Part shown: positions 34,813 to 44,044 of the stretch, one piece after another
How positions within the stretch are numbered: the first letter of the stretch is position 1
Layout: the number at the start of each line of letters is the position of its first letter
Assembly: GCF_013249065.1 (NCBI RefSeq)
Contig: NZ_JABRWQ010000004.1
Location: 248,001 to 312,000, forward strand
Source: Winogradskyella litoriviva
GTDB lineage: Bacteria > Bacteroidota > Bacteroidia > Flavobacteriales > Flavobacteriaceae
Reading direction: 5' to 3'
DNA length: 64,000 nt
Notes under the pieces: generated by a model
Databases searched by the model: none
Told to the model about the DNA's origin: nothing
Seen by the model: only the letters and a program-made list of their open reading frames with translations
Translations under genes and position numbers: made by a program

Positions 34813-35793
34813 TTATTGTTTTTGACTTTGCGATGACTCCTGTACATAGGGTGTAATAGAAAAGAATGAATTATAAATTGCAGAAGAAATAGCATTTAAT
34901 TTAAGCTGAATATGATCTAAATATTCATGCATTCCTTGGGCTATAATATCATTGATGTCTACATATTCTAACTGTGATTTTAAAACACCTAATTGCTTTT
35001 GAGCGTTATTACTAAAACCAACAGAGCTTCCAGATAAACTCACTAAACAACGTTCAGCACTGAGTAAACATGCCAAAATAGACCTAGGAAATTCAGTGTC
35101 TAATATTAAAAATTCTGCAATACCAGATGGAGTTAATTTTCCATATTTTTTGCGGTACATATCGTATGCACTTACCGATTTTAAAAGCGCTGCCCATTGA
35201 ATTAAATCTAATGACGACCCTATTAGTTTTGGTGATTTTAATAAGAAATGATACTTAGCATCTAAAACCCGAGAGGTTTTATCGGCTCGCTCAATTAATT
35301 GACCCAATTTTGCAAAATGCCAACCTTCATTTCTAGATATAGTGGCATAATACATACCATACACCAATTGACATCCGTTTTTAATGTCTGTAAAAAAAAG
35401 TCGTAATTGCTTATCGGTTTGATTTTTCTTAACCGCTGAATTTTTTACTAAATAATAAAGCGCATTTATTTGCTCCCAAACTTCTTTAGTAATTTCTGCG
35501 CGTACGGCTCGTGCATTTTCTCTCGCACTAGAAATACAATTTAAAATAGAATTTGGGTTGTTTTTATCAAAGGTTAAAAAATAGATAACCTTATTCTTTT
35601 CAACTTTTGGATATAGAGAAGTAAATAATTCCCAATCGCCAGTAATAAGCACAAGGGGTTGCCACTGTGCTACTTCATCAGGTGGTAATTCTAATGATAA
35701 GTTATAATTTACATCCATAAAACGTGCGTAATTCTCTGCGCGTTCTAGATATCTATTCATCCAATATATAGTATTTGCAACTCTGCCTAACAT
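34813..35793 (-). CDS. Stand-alone alpha-E domain protein
   Basis: The start at 35793 (MLGRVANTIYWMNRYLERAE) is the usual family start; an ATG at 35823 would overlap the upstream gene by 19 bases. The 326-residue all-helical protein is the separate version of the alpha-E domain found fused in 31218-33770. Family members always accompany the permuted ATP-grasp proteins and are thought to be partner subunits. Conserved pieces seen: ERAENYARF, then GWHFAKLGQLIERADKTSR and FPRSILACLL. Confidence 0.9.
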   Translation of the reverse strand: MLGRVANTIYWMNRYLERAENYARFMDVNYNLSLELPPDEVAQWQPLVLITGDWELFTSLYPKVEKNKVIYFLTFDKNNPNSILNCISSARENARAVRAEITKEVWEQINALYYLVKNSAVKKNQTDKQLRLFFTDIKNGCQLVYGMYYATISRNEGWHFAKLGQLIERADKTSRVLDAKYHFLLKSPKLIGSSLDLIQWAALLKSVSAYDMYRKKYGKLTPSGIAEFLILDTEFPRSILACLLSAERCLVSLSGSSVGFSNNAQKQLGVLKSQLEYVDINDIIAQGMHEYLDHIQLKLNAISSAIYNSFFSITPYVQESSQSQKQ

Positions 35794-35804
35794 AGTTTTT
35801 ATTT

Positions 35805-37241
35805 TTAACTGTTTAAAACCCAAGTATCTTTACTACCGCCACCTTGTGATGAGTTCACCACAATAGACCCTTTTTCTAAAGCCACACGTGTTAAAGCTCC
35901 GGGAATAATTTTAATAGAATCACCATACAACGCATATGGTCTTAAATCTACATGCCTACCTTCAATAGTATTATCTGCTATAGTAGGCACGCGTGATAAA
36001 TTAATCATTGGCTGAGCAATATAATTTCTTGGCTTCGCTTTTATTTTTGTAATAAACTCTTGTTGTTCTTTTTTGGTGGACTTTGGACCAATTAGCATCC
36101 CATATCCTCCTGAAGCATCTGTCTGTTTTACAACCAAATTATGAATATTTTCAATCACGTATTTACAATCACTTTCTTCATCACAGATATAGGTTTTTAC
36201 ATTGGGTAATATCATATCTTCACCCAAATAATATTTAATAATTCTGGGGATATAGGCATAAACAGCCTTATCATCTACAACGCCTGTACCTGGTGCATTA
36301 ACTAAAACGACATGGCCTTTAAGGTAGGCTCTAAATAATCCAGGTGTTCCTAATAAGGATTTCTTATTAAAGACTTCTGGGTCAATAAAATCATCATCCA
36401 CACGACGGTAAATAACATCTACACGCTGTAAACCATGAGTTGTAATCATATAAACCATATCATTTTTTACCACTAAATCGCGACCTTCTACCAAAGCGGC
36501 TCCCATTTGTTGTGCTAAATAGGAATGTTCAAAATAAGCCGAATTGTAAATACCAGGTGTCATTACAACAACGGTTGGTTTGTCTATATCAACTAAAGAT
36601 TCTAAGGTATCTCTTAAGGTGTGCGTATAGTTATAAACGGGTTTCACATCAAGTTTTTCAAATAACTCTGGAAACGTACGTTTTAATATTTCACGGTTTT
36701 CAAGCATATACGAGACACCAGATGGACATCTTAAATTATCTTCTAAAACATAATACTTGCCATCACCACCTTTTATTAAATCAGACCCTGTAATGTGGCA
36801 CCAAATATCTTTTGGTGGTTTAAAGCCTTCTAATTCTTTTAAATAAGACACACTAGATAAAATCATCTCCTTAGGTATTATTTTATCCTTCAATACCTTT
36901 TGGTCATTATATATATCTTGAATAAATAAGTTAAGGGCTTTTATGCGTTGTTGTAAACCTTTTTCGAGTTGATTCCATTCGCTATTACCTATAATTCTTG
37001 GAATAATATCTAAATGAAGAATACGTTCTATTCCTTGATTGTCACTGTAAACATTAAAGGTCATACCCAATGACAGTTGTGCGCGGTCGGTTGCATGCTG
37101 TAGGGTGTTTAATTTCTTCTGACTTAATTTTTGAAGCCGTTCTGCAAACAATTGGTAATTAGGTCTAATGTTTTGGTTCTCATCAAACATTTCATCGTAA
37201 AACCCTTTGGTGTCGTAAGCGGAGAAATTTAGTTTTGGCAT
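35805..37241 (-). CDS. Circularly permuted ATP-grasp protein (stand-alone)
   Basis: The 478-residue protein has the conserved features of this family: DNQGIERILHLDIIPRII, LEDNLRCPSGVSYMLENRE, YRRVDDDFIDPEVF, the ATP-loop VVKQTDASGGYGMLIGPKS and the C-terminal VNSSQGGGSKDTWVL. It is predicted to form an amide bond at the expense of ATP. It is followed on the same strand by the alpha-E gene 11 bases later. The pair repeats, in split form, the fused protein of the neighbouring plus-strand operon and faces that operon tail to tail. Confidence 0.92.
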   Translation of the reverse strand: MPKLNFSAYDTKGFYDEMFDENQNIRPNYQLFAERLQKLSQKKLNTLQHATDRAQLSLGMTFNVYSDNQGIERILHLDIIPRIIGNSEWNQLEKGLQQRIKALNLFIQDIYNDQKVLKDKIIPKEMILSSVSYLKELEGFKPPKDIWCHITGSDLIKGGDGKYYVLEDNLRCPSGVSYMLENREILKRTFPELFEKLDVKPVYNYTHTLRDTLESLVDIDKPTVVVMTPGIYNSAYFEHSYLAQQMGAALVEGRDLVVKNDMVYMITTHGLQRVDVIYRRVDDDFIDPEVFNKKSLLGTPGLFRAYLKGHVVLVNAPGTGVVDDKAVYAYIPRIIKYYLGEDMILPNVKTYICDEESDCKYVIENIHNLVVKQTDASGGYGMLIGPKSTKKEQQEFITKIKAKPRNYIAQPMINLSRVPTIADNTIEGRHVDLRPYALYGDSIKIIPGALTRVALEKGSIVVNSSQGGGSKDTWVLNS

Positions 37242-37794
37242 AAGCAGTTAAAGTATATATGAGTTAGTCAACGTTTTTAATTAGTCTTTTTTAGCTAAAT
37301 GTTTATGGCCTAGTATTAATAAATACAATCCAAAAAAAATAGTGCAACCCTGTTAAAACCGTTGTATCCTAACAAAGTACAACAAATAATAATGCGAAAC
37401 TAATATCAAGATTCAATTTACGATTCCGATAATTAACAAGAAGAAAAACTATGAAAACAGAAATTTAGGATACCTATAATTGAGATGTTAAAAATAGTAT
37501 GTAGGAAAATTAGCTAGACAATGATAAGTATTGTGCTTCTAATTGATATATAAAAACAGGGTTGAATAGCTCTTTTAAAACTATGGTGCATTAAAACGAA
37601 ATTGGCAATCTACAAATTAGGATAATCAGTTTTGGTTAAATTAAAATAGAATTTTAAGGGACTGTAAGTGCTTAATTCACCTCAAACAAATAAATTTTAT
37701 TTTGTACACCTTTTTTTACAGAAAAGGTAACCACAGAAACACTTTAAATATGTACCTTTATATAAGTTTTAGTTGATATCCTAAATGTTCAATT
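37242..37794. other. 553-base non-coding gap
   Basis: No gene was seen on either strand; the longest frames are about ten codons. It separates the divergent ATP-grasp and beta-barrel genes and should hold promoters in both directions, but no clear TAnnTTTG box was found. A short inverted repeat (GTTGTA, 11 bases, TACAAC) lies at 37361-37383. Confidence 0.5.
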
Positions 37795-38661
37795 ATGAAG
37801 CAAATTATAATCTTTTGTACCGCGCTATTAATTAGCACAATAAGCCATGCACAATTTGAAATTTCCGCAAGTGGCGGTTATGCTATAGGTAGTGCAGGCA
37901 TGAAAATTGGCGAAAAACAATCCGCCAGTTCAATCGAAAACACCTACGGAAGTTATGGTGAAGGACTTAATGCACAATTACGAGGAACCTATTTTTTTAA
38001 CGAGCACATTGGCGCAGATTTAAGTCTAGGCTATCTTCATGGTGATGACCAAACCGTGTCTAAAGTGAGACTGACAGGTTTTGAGGTAGATGCTATAGCA
38101 AGAGCGCGTGCCTTTGGTGCCGCCGCATCTCTGGTTTATAGATTTAATCCTAATGTTTATACACGTCTCGGCGCCCTAGTTAAATTAGGTGGAAAAACAG
38201 AGGCCGTTGTACATCAAAAAGCAAACTTTACACAAGCAGAAGCCGATGCTTTTGGGGTGCCTTTTGGCTCTTATACAGAGACTAGCTATGTAGAAGATTA
38301 TCACGGACACTTCCCTTTAGGCTTTATTGCTGCTATTGGTTATAGACATCAATTAAACGCTAAGTTTAGTCTTTTTATAGAAGCTGAGTATTACGGTATT
38401 AGTCTAAAGCGTAAGGATTCTGAAATTAAAGAATTTAATACTAATGTAGTTTTACCCGATGGTACGGTGGCGGTTAGTGGCCTGTATTCTTTAGATAATT
38501 TGCCAACGGGTGTCAATAGGACTACAACTTATGTAGATGATTTACCTAGTGATAATACGGATACATCTAAAGAACTTTCTGTAAAAGTACCATATTCTTC
38601 CTTTGGTATTAATTTTGGTATTATCTATAAATTTAAACGCAAAACTGAACATAAGCAATAA
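37795..38661 (+). CDS. Outer-membrane beta-barrel protein
   Basis: The 288-residue protein has a signal peptide (MKQIIIFCTALLISTISHAQ) and a clear barrel pattern. Strands such as FEISASGGYAIGSAGMK, IGADLSLGYLHG and LGFIAAIGYRHQL alternate with loops, and the last strand is SSFGINFGIIYKFK. I recognise an OmpA/OmpW-like porin fold but not a specific family. It is transcribed alone, divergent from the ATP-grasp/alpha-E pair, and it faces the PUL across a shared terminator. Confidence 0.75.
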   Translation: MKQIIIFCTALLISTISHAQFEISASGGYAIGSAGMKIGEKQSASSIENTYGSYGEGLNAQLRGTYFFNEHIGADLSLGYLHGDDQTVSKVRLTGFEVDAIARARAFGAAASLVYRFNPNVYTRLGALVKLGGKTEAVVHQKANFTQAEADAFGVPFGSYTETSYVEDYHGHFPLGFIAAIGYRHQLNAKFSLFIEAEYYGISLKRKDSEIKEFNTNVVLPDGTVAVSGLYSLDNLPTGVNRTTTYVDDLPSDNTDTSKELSVKVPYSSFGINFGIIYKFKRKTEHKQ

Positions 38662-38725
38662 ATAGTTATCTAGGAATTTGGTAATCCTTTTGTGTTCAAA
38701 TCATATTAATATTAATAGATAAAAA

Positions 38726-38763
38726 AACACGCGCTAAAATGATAACATTGAAGAACGCGTGTT
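38726..38763. terminator. Rho-independent terminator
   Basis: AACACGCG and CGCGTGTT form an 8-bp stem around a 22-base loop. An A-run at 38721-38725 is a T-run on the minus strand, so it probably ends the PUL transcript after the MFS gene and may also end the barrel gene. Confidence 0.7.
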
Positions 38764-38881
38764 AATTAAGCACTATTAATCTATTTATAAGATGTGCTTT
38801 TAATTACATCGAAGCACTAAAATTAGACCCGTATAGTGCACGTTATTATTAATTCTTGTTTAAGAATAGTGTTGATACGTG

Positions 38882-40441
38882 TTATAGACTAACATCCATA
38901 CTTGATTTAACTAATTCTTTCTCTATCGCTTCTAAAGATTTCCCTTTTGTCTCTGGTAATATTTTTAAAAGAATAAAGAAACCTATTGTGGCAATAGCGC
39001 CGAATATAAAAAAGGTTAACGCATTGCCTAAATGCGACAGTTCCCAAGGGAAAATTAATTGTATGATAGAACTCATTAACGAGTTTACAAAAGCAATGAC
39101 ACCTATCGCCAATCCTCTATATTTTAATGGGAATAATTCTGACAATAACACCCACATTACTGGACCAAGTGAAAATGCAAAACAAGCTACAAAACCTAAT
39201 ATGCCTATCAATATTAAAGGAGCATTAATTTGAGTTGCAGCTTCTAAAATTGCTCCGTCATTTTTACCATATATTTTTGTACCTAAAGCAGATTTTATAT
39301 CGCTTTTAAAATCGATGTCGTTATCATAAACTTTATCCGCAAAAGGCATTAATTTTTCAGCGTCAGAAAACTCAAATTGAGCTATCTTCTCTTTTGGTAA
39401 TTGATACGTCGCTTGATTAAAACCATATGCGCATAATAATAAACTAACTGCAATACCTGCTGTACCTATGAGTAGCAGAGGTCTTCTGCCCATTCTATCT
39501 ATTAAATAGATGGCGACAAAAGTAAATACAACTGAAATGGTACTTAATAATACACCCGATGAAAAGGCTGCATCTGTACCAATGCCTGTTTGCTTAAATA
39601 TCGATGTTGCATAAAAATAGACTGCATTTATACCTGTAATTTGCTGAAGCACACCAACAATTAAGCCTACAATTAGTATAAATCGTAAGGATGGTTTCAA
39701 TAAATCTTTAATGTTTAATTTCGATTTGTCTTTATTAGTATCCGCGTTTTCTTCTATCGAAGCAATTTCCGCATGGCCCTTTTCAATGCCATGAAGTTTT
39801 ATTAAAACTTGTTTTGCTTCAGTTACTCTATGTTTTAAATACAACCAACGTGGGCTTTTTGGCACAAAAAATAAAAACATAAAATACAATAACGCAGGTA
39901 TTAATTCTACGCCTAACATCCATCTCCATACATTTTCATCGGTAAAAAAATCACTTTCTGGTGTATTGTATTTATTAAAAAAATAATTACTTAAAAAAGC
40001 GGCAAAAAAACCAAAAACAATATTTAGTTGTTGCAATGTTACTAGCTTACCTCTATTTTCTGCTGTGGATATTTCTGCTATATAAATAGGCGCTAAAACC
40101 AAAGCTGCGCCAAAAGCTAACCCACCTATCATTCTTGCTATGTATAGTATTTCATAAGATGTTGCTAAAGCGGATAATACAGCCGAAATTCCGTAAAGAA
40201 AGGCTACTATAATAAGCAATCTTTTTCTGCCAAATCGATCACTTAATCGACCTGAAAATAGCATAGCAATCATTGCCGCAAATGAAGGCGAACTTACAAC
40301 CCAACCAGATTGTATTTCATTTAGGTCAAACTCTGGTCCAGCAAAAGACATTACTCCCGAAATAATACCGGCATCAAAACCAAAAAGAAAACCACCTAAG
40401 GCTACAATAAAACTTACAAAAATAGTGTATGCTTTGTTCAT
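38882..40441 (-). CDS. MFS sugar porter (XylE/GLUT-like)
   Basis: The 519-residue protein has twelve transmembrane segments and standard sugar-porter signatures: GFLFGFDAGIISG near 17-29, DRFGRKR (67-73), the second-half DRMGRRPLLL, and the C-terminal PETKGKSLEAIE. A periplasmic insert (about 345-385) between helices 9 and 10 is longer than in XylE. It should import a monosaccharide such as glucose by proton symport. It is the last gene of the laminarin-type PUL, 63 bases after the GH16 gene, and probably imports the end product. Confidence 0.92.
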   Translation of the reverse strand: MNKAYTIFVSFIVALGGFLFGFDAGIISGVMSFAGPEFDLNEIQSGWVVSSPSFAAMIAMLFSGRLSDRFGRKRLLIIVAFLYGISAVLSALATSYEILYIARMIGGLAFGAALVLAPIYIAEISTAENRGKLVTLQQLNIVFGFFAAFLSNYFFNKYNTPESDFFTDENVWRWMLGVELIPALLYFMFLFFVPKSPRWLYLKHRVTEAKQVLIKLHGIEKGHAEIASIEENADTNKDKSKLNIKDLLKPSLRFILIVGLIVGVLQQITGINAVYFYATSIFKQTGIGTDAAFSSGVLLSTISVVFTFVAIYLIDRMGRRPLLLIGTAGIAVSLLLCAYGFNQATYQLPKEKIAQFEFSDAEKLMPFADKVYDNDIDFKSDIKSALGTKIYGKNDGAILEAATQINAPLILIGILGFVACFAFSLGPVMWVLLSELFPLKYRGLAIGVIAFVNSLMSSIIQLIFPWELSHLGNALTFFIFGAIATIGFFILLKILPETKGKSLEAIEKELVKSSMDVSL

Positions 40442-40504
40442 TATCTATTTGTTGAAATTCATAGAATGATTAGCGGATAAGGATACAGACCAAATACGAT
40501 TGTA

Positions 40505-41374
40505 TTAGGATTGCTTTTTAGATTCATGTTTCACCCAGTCTACCTCCATCACCCATTCGCCTTTCATTGCAAAATCGGTAATTTTAGCATAGTTTAAGAT
40601 AGCAAACATAGGTTCTGGGTATTTATCACCCTCTCCAATATTGCGGTATACTTCTTTACCGTCTAATCTATAAATAAGGTCGCTTCCGTCCCACTCCACA
40701 CTGTAGTCATGAAATTCATTGAGTGTTGAAGGAAAATTTCTTCGTTTGCTTTGCCAATCACCTTCGCCACATCCACCTAAATTTACAATGGCACCTGTAG
40801 TAAATTCATCCTTCATATGGTCTCCATGATGCTCAAAGATATCTATTTCTCCAGAGCCAGTTGTTGGCCAGCATACGTTCTCATTGTCTTCTTGTACAGG
40901 TGGTTCATTATTTTGAGCACCCAATAACCACCAAGCAGGAAACATACTAGGTTCTCCATTACTCGATAATTTTAGACGAGCAGTCCATTTACCTTTTATA
41001 AATTCTTTGCGGTTTTTAGAACAGATTCGTCCAGCAACATATTCGGTTTCGGGATGTTGGTTTCCTTGTTTGTCAAAATTGTCACAGGTTAACTTTGTTT
41101 CTATATTTTTTACTTTCAGTTTTAACGTACCATCGCTGACTTCTCTTGTGCCATATTCTCCATCAGGCACGTAGCATTGCGTTTCATCGTTAACCCAAAT
41201 ACGCTGGTCTTGCCAATTTTCTGGGTTAAATGTGTCAAACTCATCAAGGAAATCTACTTCCCACAAATCGGTTGATGCGACTTTTTGCAAATCTTCTTTA
41301 CCGTTTGTTTTACAGGATACCGATAAAACTCCTATTAATAAAAATAATAAATAATAATGCGCTGTGTGTTTCAT
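40505..41374 (-). CDS. GH16 glycoside hydrolase, lipoprotein (beta-glucanase/laminarinase type)
   Basis: The 289-residue protein has a lipoprotein signal (C21 in LSVSCKTN) and one GH16 jelly-roll domain. The catalytic ExDxxE is E176-I-D178-I-F-E181 in GSGEIDIFEHHG, with WWLLG before it. Family GH16 includes laminarinases (beta-1,3-glucanases), agarases and carrageenases. The neighbourhood and the second GH16 favour beta-glucan. The lipid anchor probably places it on the cell surface. It is in the PUL operon between the MFS gene and the other GH16 gene. Confidence 0.9.
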   Translation of the reverse strand: MKHTAHYYLLFLLIGVLSVSCKTNGKEDLQKVASTDLWEVDFLDEFDTFNPENWQDQRIWVNDETQCYVPDGEYGTREVSDGTLKLKVKNIETKLTCDNFDKQGNQHPETEYVAGRICSKNRKEFIKGKWTARLKLSSNGEPSMFPAWWLLGAQNNEPPVQEDNENVCWPTTGSGEIDIFEHHGDHMKDEFTTGAIVNLGGCGEGDWQSKRRNFPSTLNEFHDYSVEWDGSDLIYRLDGKEVYRNIGEGDKYPEPMFAILNYAKITDFAMKGEWVMEVDWVKHESKKQS

Positions 41375-41421
41375 AATTTATTCTTTAAAACATTGATTAT
41401 AATCCTTTATTTGTTTTATGA

Positions 41422-42477
41422 TTATTGATATACTCTTACATAATCTATCTCCATAGTATCTTGAGTAAAATTAGGGTCTATATCACCACCTAGATTACCA
41501 CCCATTGCGATATTTAAAATAATAAAGAAATCAGCATTAAAGGGTAAATTACTATGGTTTGAGAACGTTACATAAGTAACATCGTCATATAAAACATTTA
41601 TTACGTCTGAGGACCATTCTAGTGTATATAAATGAAATTCAGATGTCGATGTAGCTGCTGCAGTACTTTCGCCATAGTGAGAATAAGAGTCACTTGAGCT
41701 ATCTTGATAATGGAAAGTTCCTAAAACACTATTTTTATCCCAACCGGTTTGCTCCATAATATCCATCTCTCCACAGTGCGGCCAACCCACACTAGAAAAG
41801 TTAGAACCCAACATCCAAATAGCTGGCCATGTACCTTGAGAAGAAGGTAATTTAGCGCGTACTTCAATTTTTCCATAGGTAAAAGATTGCAAGCCTTGTG
41901 ATTTTAGCCTTGCAGATGTATAACCAGTTCCATCAGATTTCGCAACTATTTTTAGTACACCATTTTCTACCTTTGCATTTTCTAAATTGTTTGTATAATT
42001 CTGTAACTCATTATTTCCCCAGCCATGGTCACCTAGATCATATCCCCAATTTGATGAATTTGGCGCACCATTGCCGTCAAATTCGTCTGACCAAACAAGC
42101 TGTAATTCACCACTATTAGATACATAGACAGTAATTGAATATGTAGTACTGATAAACCCTTCAGAATTATATGCCGAAACAATTACTGAATAATCATTGG
42201 TTCCGTTCTCTGTAAAGGTGTAACTAAAGGTGTTTTCTGTAAGTTCTAAAGTTTCATTGTTAATTAAAACACCATAAGAGGTAGCATTGGTAGCTGTAAT
42301 TGTAAAGTCTACAACACCACTTCCATCACCATTAGGATGACTACCATCTGCTCCAAATTTTACTCCACTTATAGATAAGTCTGTAGGAAGAATAGGGGCG
42401 TTATCATTACTATCACTGCTACAAGATAGAAATGCTGATAATATTACAGTGAGAATTAGGAAAATTTTAATTTTCAT
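41422..42477 (-). CDS. GH16 laminarinase-like lipoprotein with PKD-like domain
   Basis: The 351-residue protein has a lipoprotein signal (C19 in SAFLSCSS), a PKD/Ig-like module (about 33-120) and a GH16 domain (about 125-351). The catalytic motif is E237-M-D239-I-M-E242 in HCGEMDIMEQTGW, with GKIEVRAKLPSSQGTWPAIW upstream. The pattern is typical of endo-beta-1,3-glucanases. It lies 47 bases before the other GH16 gene on the transcript, in the same operon. Confidence 0.93.
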   Translation of the reverse strand: MKIKIFLILTVILSAFLSCSSDSNDNAPILPTDLSISGVKFGADGSHPNGDGSGVVDFTITATNATSYGVLINNETLELTENTFSYTFTENGTNDYSVIVSAYNSEGFISTTYSITVYVSNSGELQLVWSDEFDGNGAPNSSNWGYDLGDHGWGNNELQNYTNNLENAKVENGVLKIVAKSDGTGYTSARLKSQGLQSFTYGKIEVRAKLPSSQGTWPAIWMLGSNFSSVGWPHCGEMDIMEQTGWDKNSVLGTFHYQDSSSDSYSHYGESTAAATSTSEFHLYTLEWSSDVINVLYDDVTYVTFSNHSNLPFNADFFIILNIAMGGNLGGDIDPNFTQDTMEIDYVRVYQ

Positions 42478-42542
42478 TGCTTAATTTTTTTAAGATTCGT
42501 ATTGTTTTATTCTTTGGATTAAGTATTATACTTTTTTATCAA

Positions 42543-44027
42543 TTAGTAAAGTACAGATTGCATTGCATGTGGTTCAATTTTGAGTGAAATTTCACTGTCA
42601 CCCACAATTAAATTATAGTCAATTGTATCATCGGTTTTGTTCATTACAACGGTAACGATACTACCATCAGGATTTTGGAAAGATGTACTTTCTAAAGTAC
42701 TTCTGCTTGTGGTTGTACTTACTCTTAAAGCTCCTTTTTTTATGAATTTTGAAAAATGACCGATATAGTAATACGTAGGTGTATAAATCAATTCATTGGT
42801 TTTAGTATCGGCATGTATTGGTGCAAAACAAAAATTATTAACATGGTTTGGACCTCCTTTTTCATTTAATAAAATATTCCAATCGGTCCAACCTACAGTA
42901 CCACTGTTAAAATCATTAATCATTGAATTACCATAGCGTTCTGCATTAGACCAACGCTGATATTGAGTTGCATCGAAGCCTTCTTGGCAGCCTTCAGTGA
43001 ATAGTAAATTCATTTCAGGGAAAGATGCTTTAATATTCTGTAAGTTGTCATATTTTGGTTCGCCACCAGCCCAGGTTTCGTACCAGTGAAATCCAATTCC
43101 CCAAGCATATTTTAAAGCTTCTGGATCTTCAAAAATAGTATTTGCTCTATGCGATATTAAATCTCTGTTATGATCCCATACCACAATGTTCTTATCGCCT
43201 AACTCATTGTTTTGGAAAGTAGGTCCTAAATAATTTTTTAAGAAATCTCTTTCTTCTTCTGCCGTATAAATACAAGATTCCCAACGTTGAACTGCCATTG
43301 GCTCATTCTGAACGGTAACTCCCCAAACAGGAATACCCTCTGCTTCATAGGCTTCAATAAATTTTACATAATAGTTGGCCCAAGCTTGATTGAATTCTGG
43401 TAACAATTTACCGCCTTGTAGCATATTGTTATTGGTTTTCATAAAGGCAGGAGGACTCCAAGGACTAGCATAAAAAACCATATCCTCTTTAATGATTGCC
43501 TGAGCTCGCTTAATCATTGGGATGCGCTTTGCCTTGTCTTTTTCTATTGAAAAGGTTTTAAGTTCCTTATCGCCTTCTTCTATATATGTATGACTGCCTA
43601 GTCCGAAATCACTGCTGTGAATACTGGTTCTTATAATGTTGTAATTGATACCGTCATCAGAATAATAGGCGCTTAATAATTCCTCTTGTTTGTCTTTACT
43701 AAGGGTTGAAAATACCTCTGCTGCTGCATCTGTAATAGCACCACCTATTCCTAAAAACTCTTGAAATTGTTTTGCAGGATTTACAAAAACTGAAATTTCA
43801 CCTTCAGAAGGTTGCTTTGATTGTTTAAATGTTTTTTTTTGATCTAAAGTTAGCTTTTTATCTGTGTTTTCTGCGGTTGTATATACTTGTACTTCTTTTC
43901 CTAATAATGCCACTGCTTCTTCTGTTTTAGGGCTATCTATATCAACTTTGTCATTACTTTTTTTGTCCTTATTACAAGAACAAATTAAAAGTGAAATTGT
44001 AAGGGTGAATATTATTTTTTTAATCAT
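42543..44027 (-). CDS. GH30 glycoside hydrolase, lipoprotein (probable beta-1,6-glucanase)
   Basis: The 494-residue protein has a lipoprotein signal (C18 in LLICSCNK) and a GH30 TIM barrel with a beta side domain. The acid/base is E242 in VTVQNEPMA and the nucleophile E345 in LLFTEGCQEG. SPWSPPAFMKTNN and FGIGGAITDAAA-type segments are present. GH30_3 enzymes of marine Bacteroidetes cut beta-1,6 branches of laminarin; assignment to that subfamily is inference. It is a distant paralogue of the next gene, 17 bases away. Confidence 0.92.
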   Translation of the reverse strand: MIKKIIFTLTISLLICSCNKDKKSNDKVDIDSPKTEEAVALLGKEVQVYTTAENTDKKLTLDQKKTFKQSKQPSEGEISVFVNPAKQFQEFLGIGGAITDAAAEVFSTLSKDKQEELLSAYYSDDGINYNIIRTSIHSSDFGLGSHTYIEEGDKELKTFSIEKDKAKRIPMIKRAQAIIKEDMVFYASPWSPPAFMKTNNNMLQGGKLLPEFNQAWANYYVKFIEAYEAEGIPVWGVTVQNEPMAVQRWESCIYTAEEERDFLKNYLGPTFQNNELGDKNIVVWDHNRDLISHRANTIFEDPEALKYAWGIGFHWYETWAGGEPKYDNLQNIKASFPEMNLLFTEGCQEGFDATQYQRWSNAERYGNSMINDFNSGTVGWTDWNILLNEKGGPNHVNNFCFAPIHADTKTNELIYTPTYYYIGHFSKFIKKGALRVSTTTSRSTLESTSFQNPDGSIVTVVMNKTDDTIDYNLIVGDSEISLKIEPHAMQSVLY

Positions 44028-44044
44028 CTTAATTTAAATATTAG

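Noticed and set aside
38856-39233. Plus-strand 125-codon frame in the MFS gene
   Set aside because: It is antisense to the conserved sugar porter C-terminus and crosses its stop codon.
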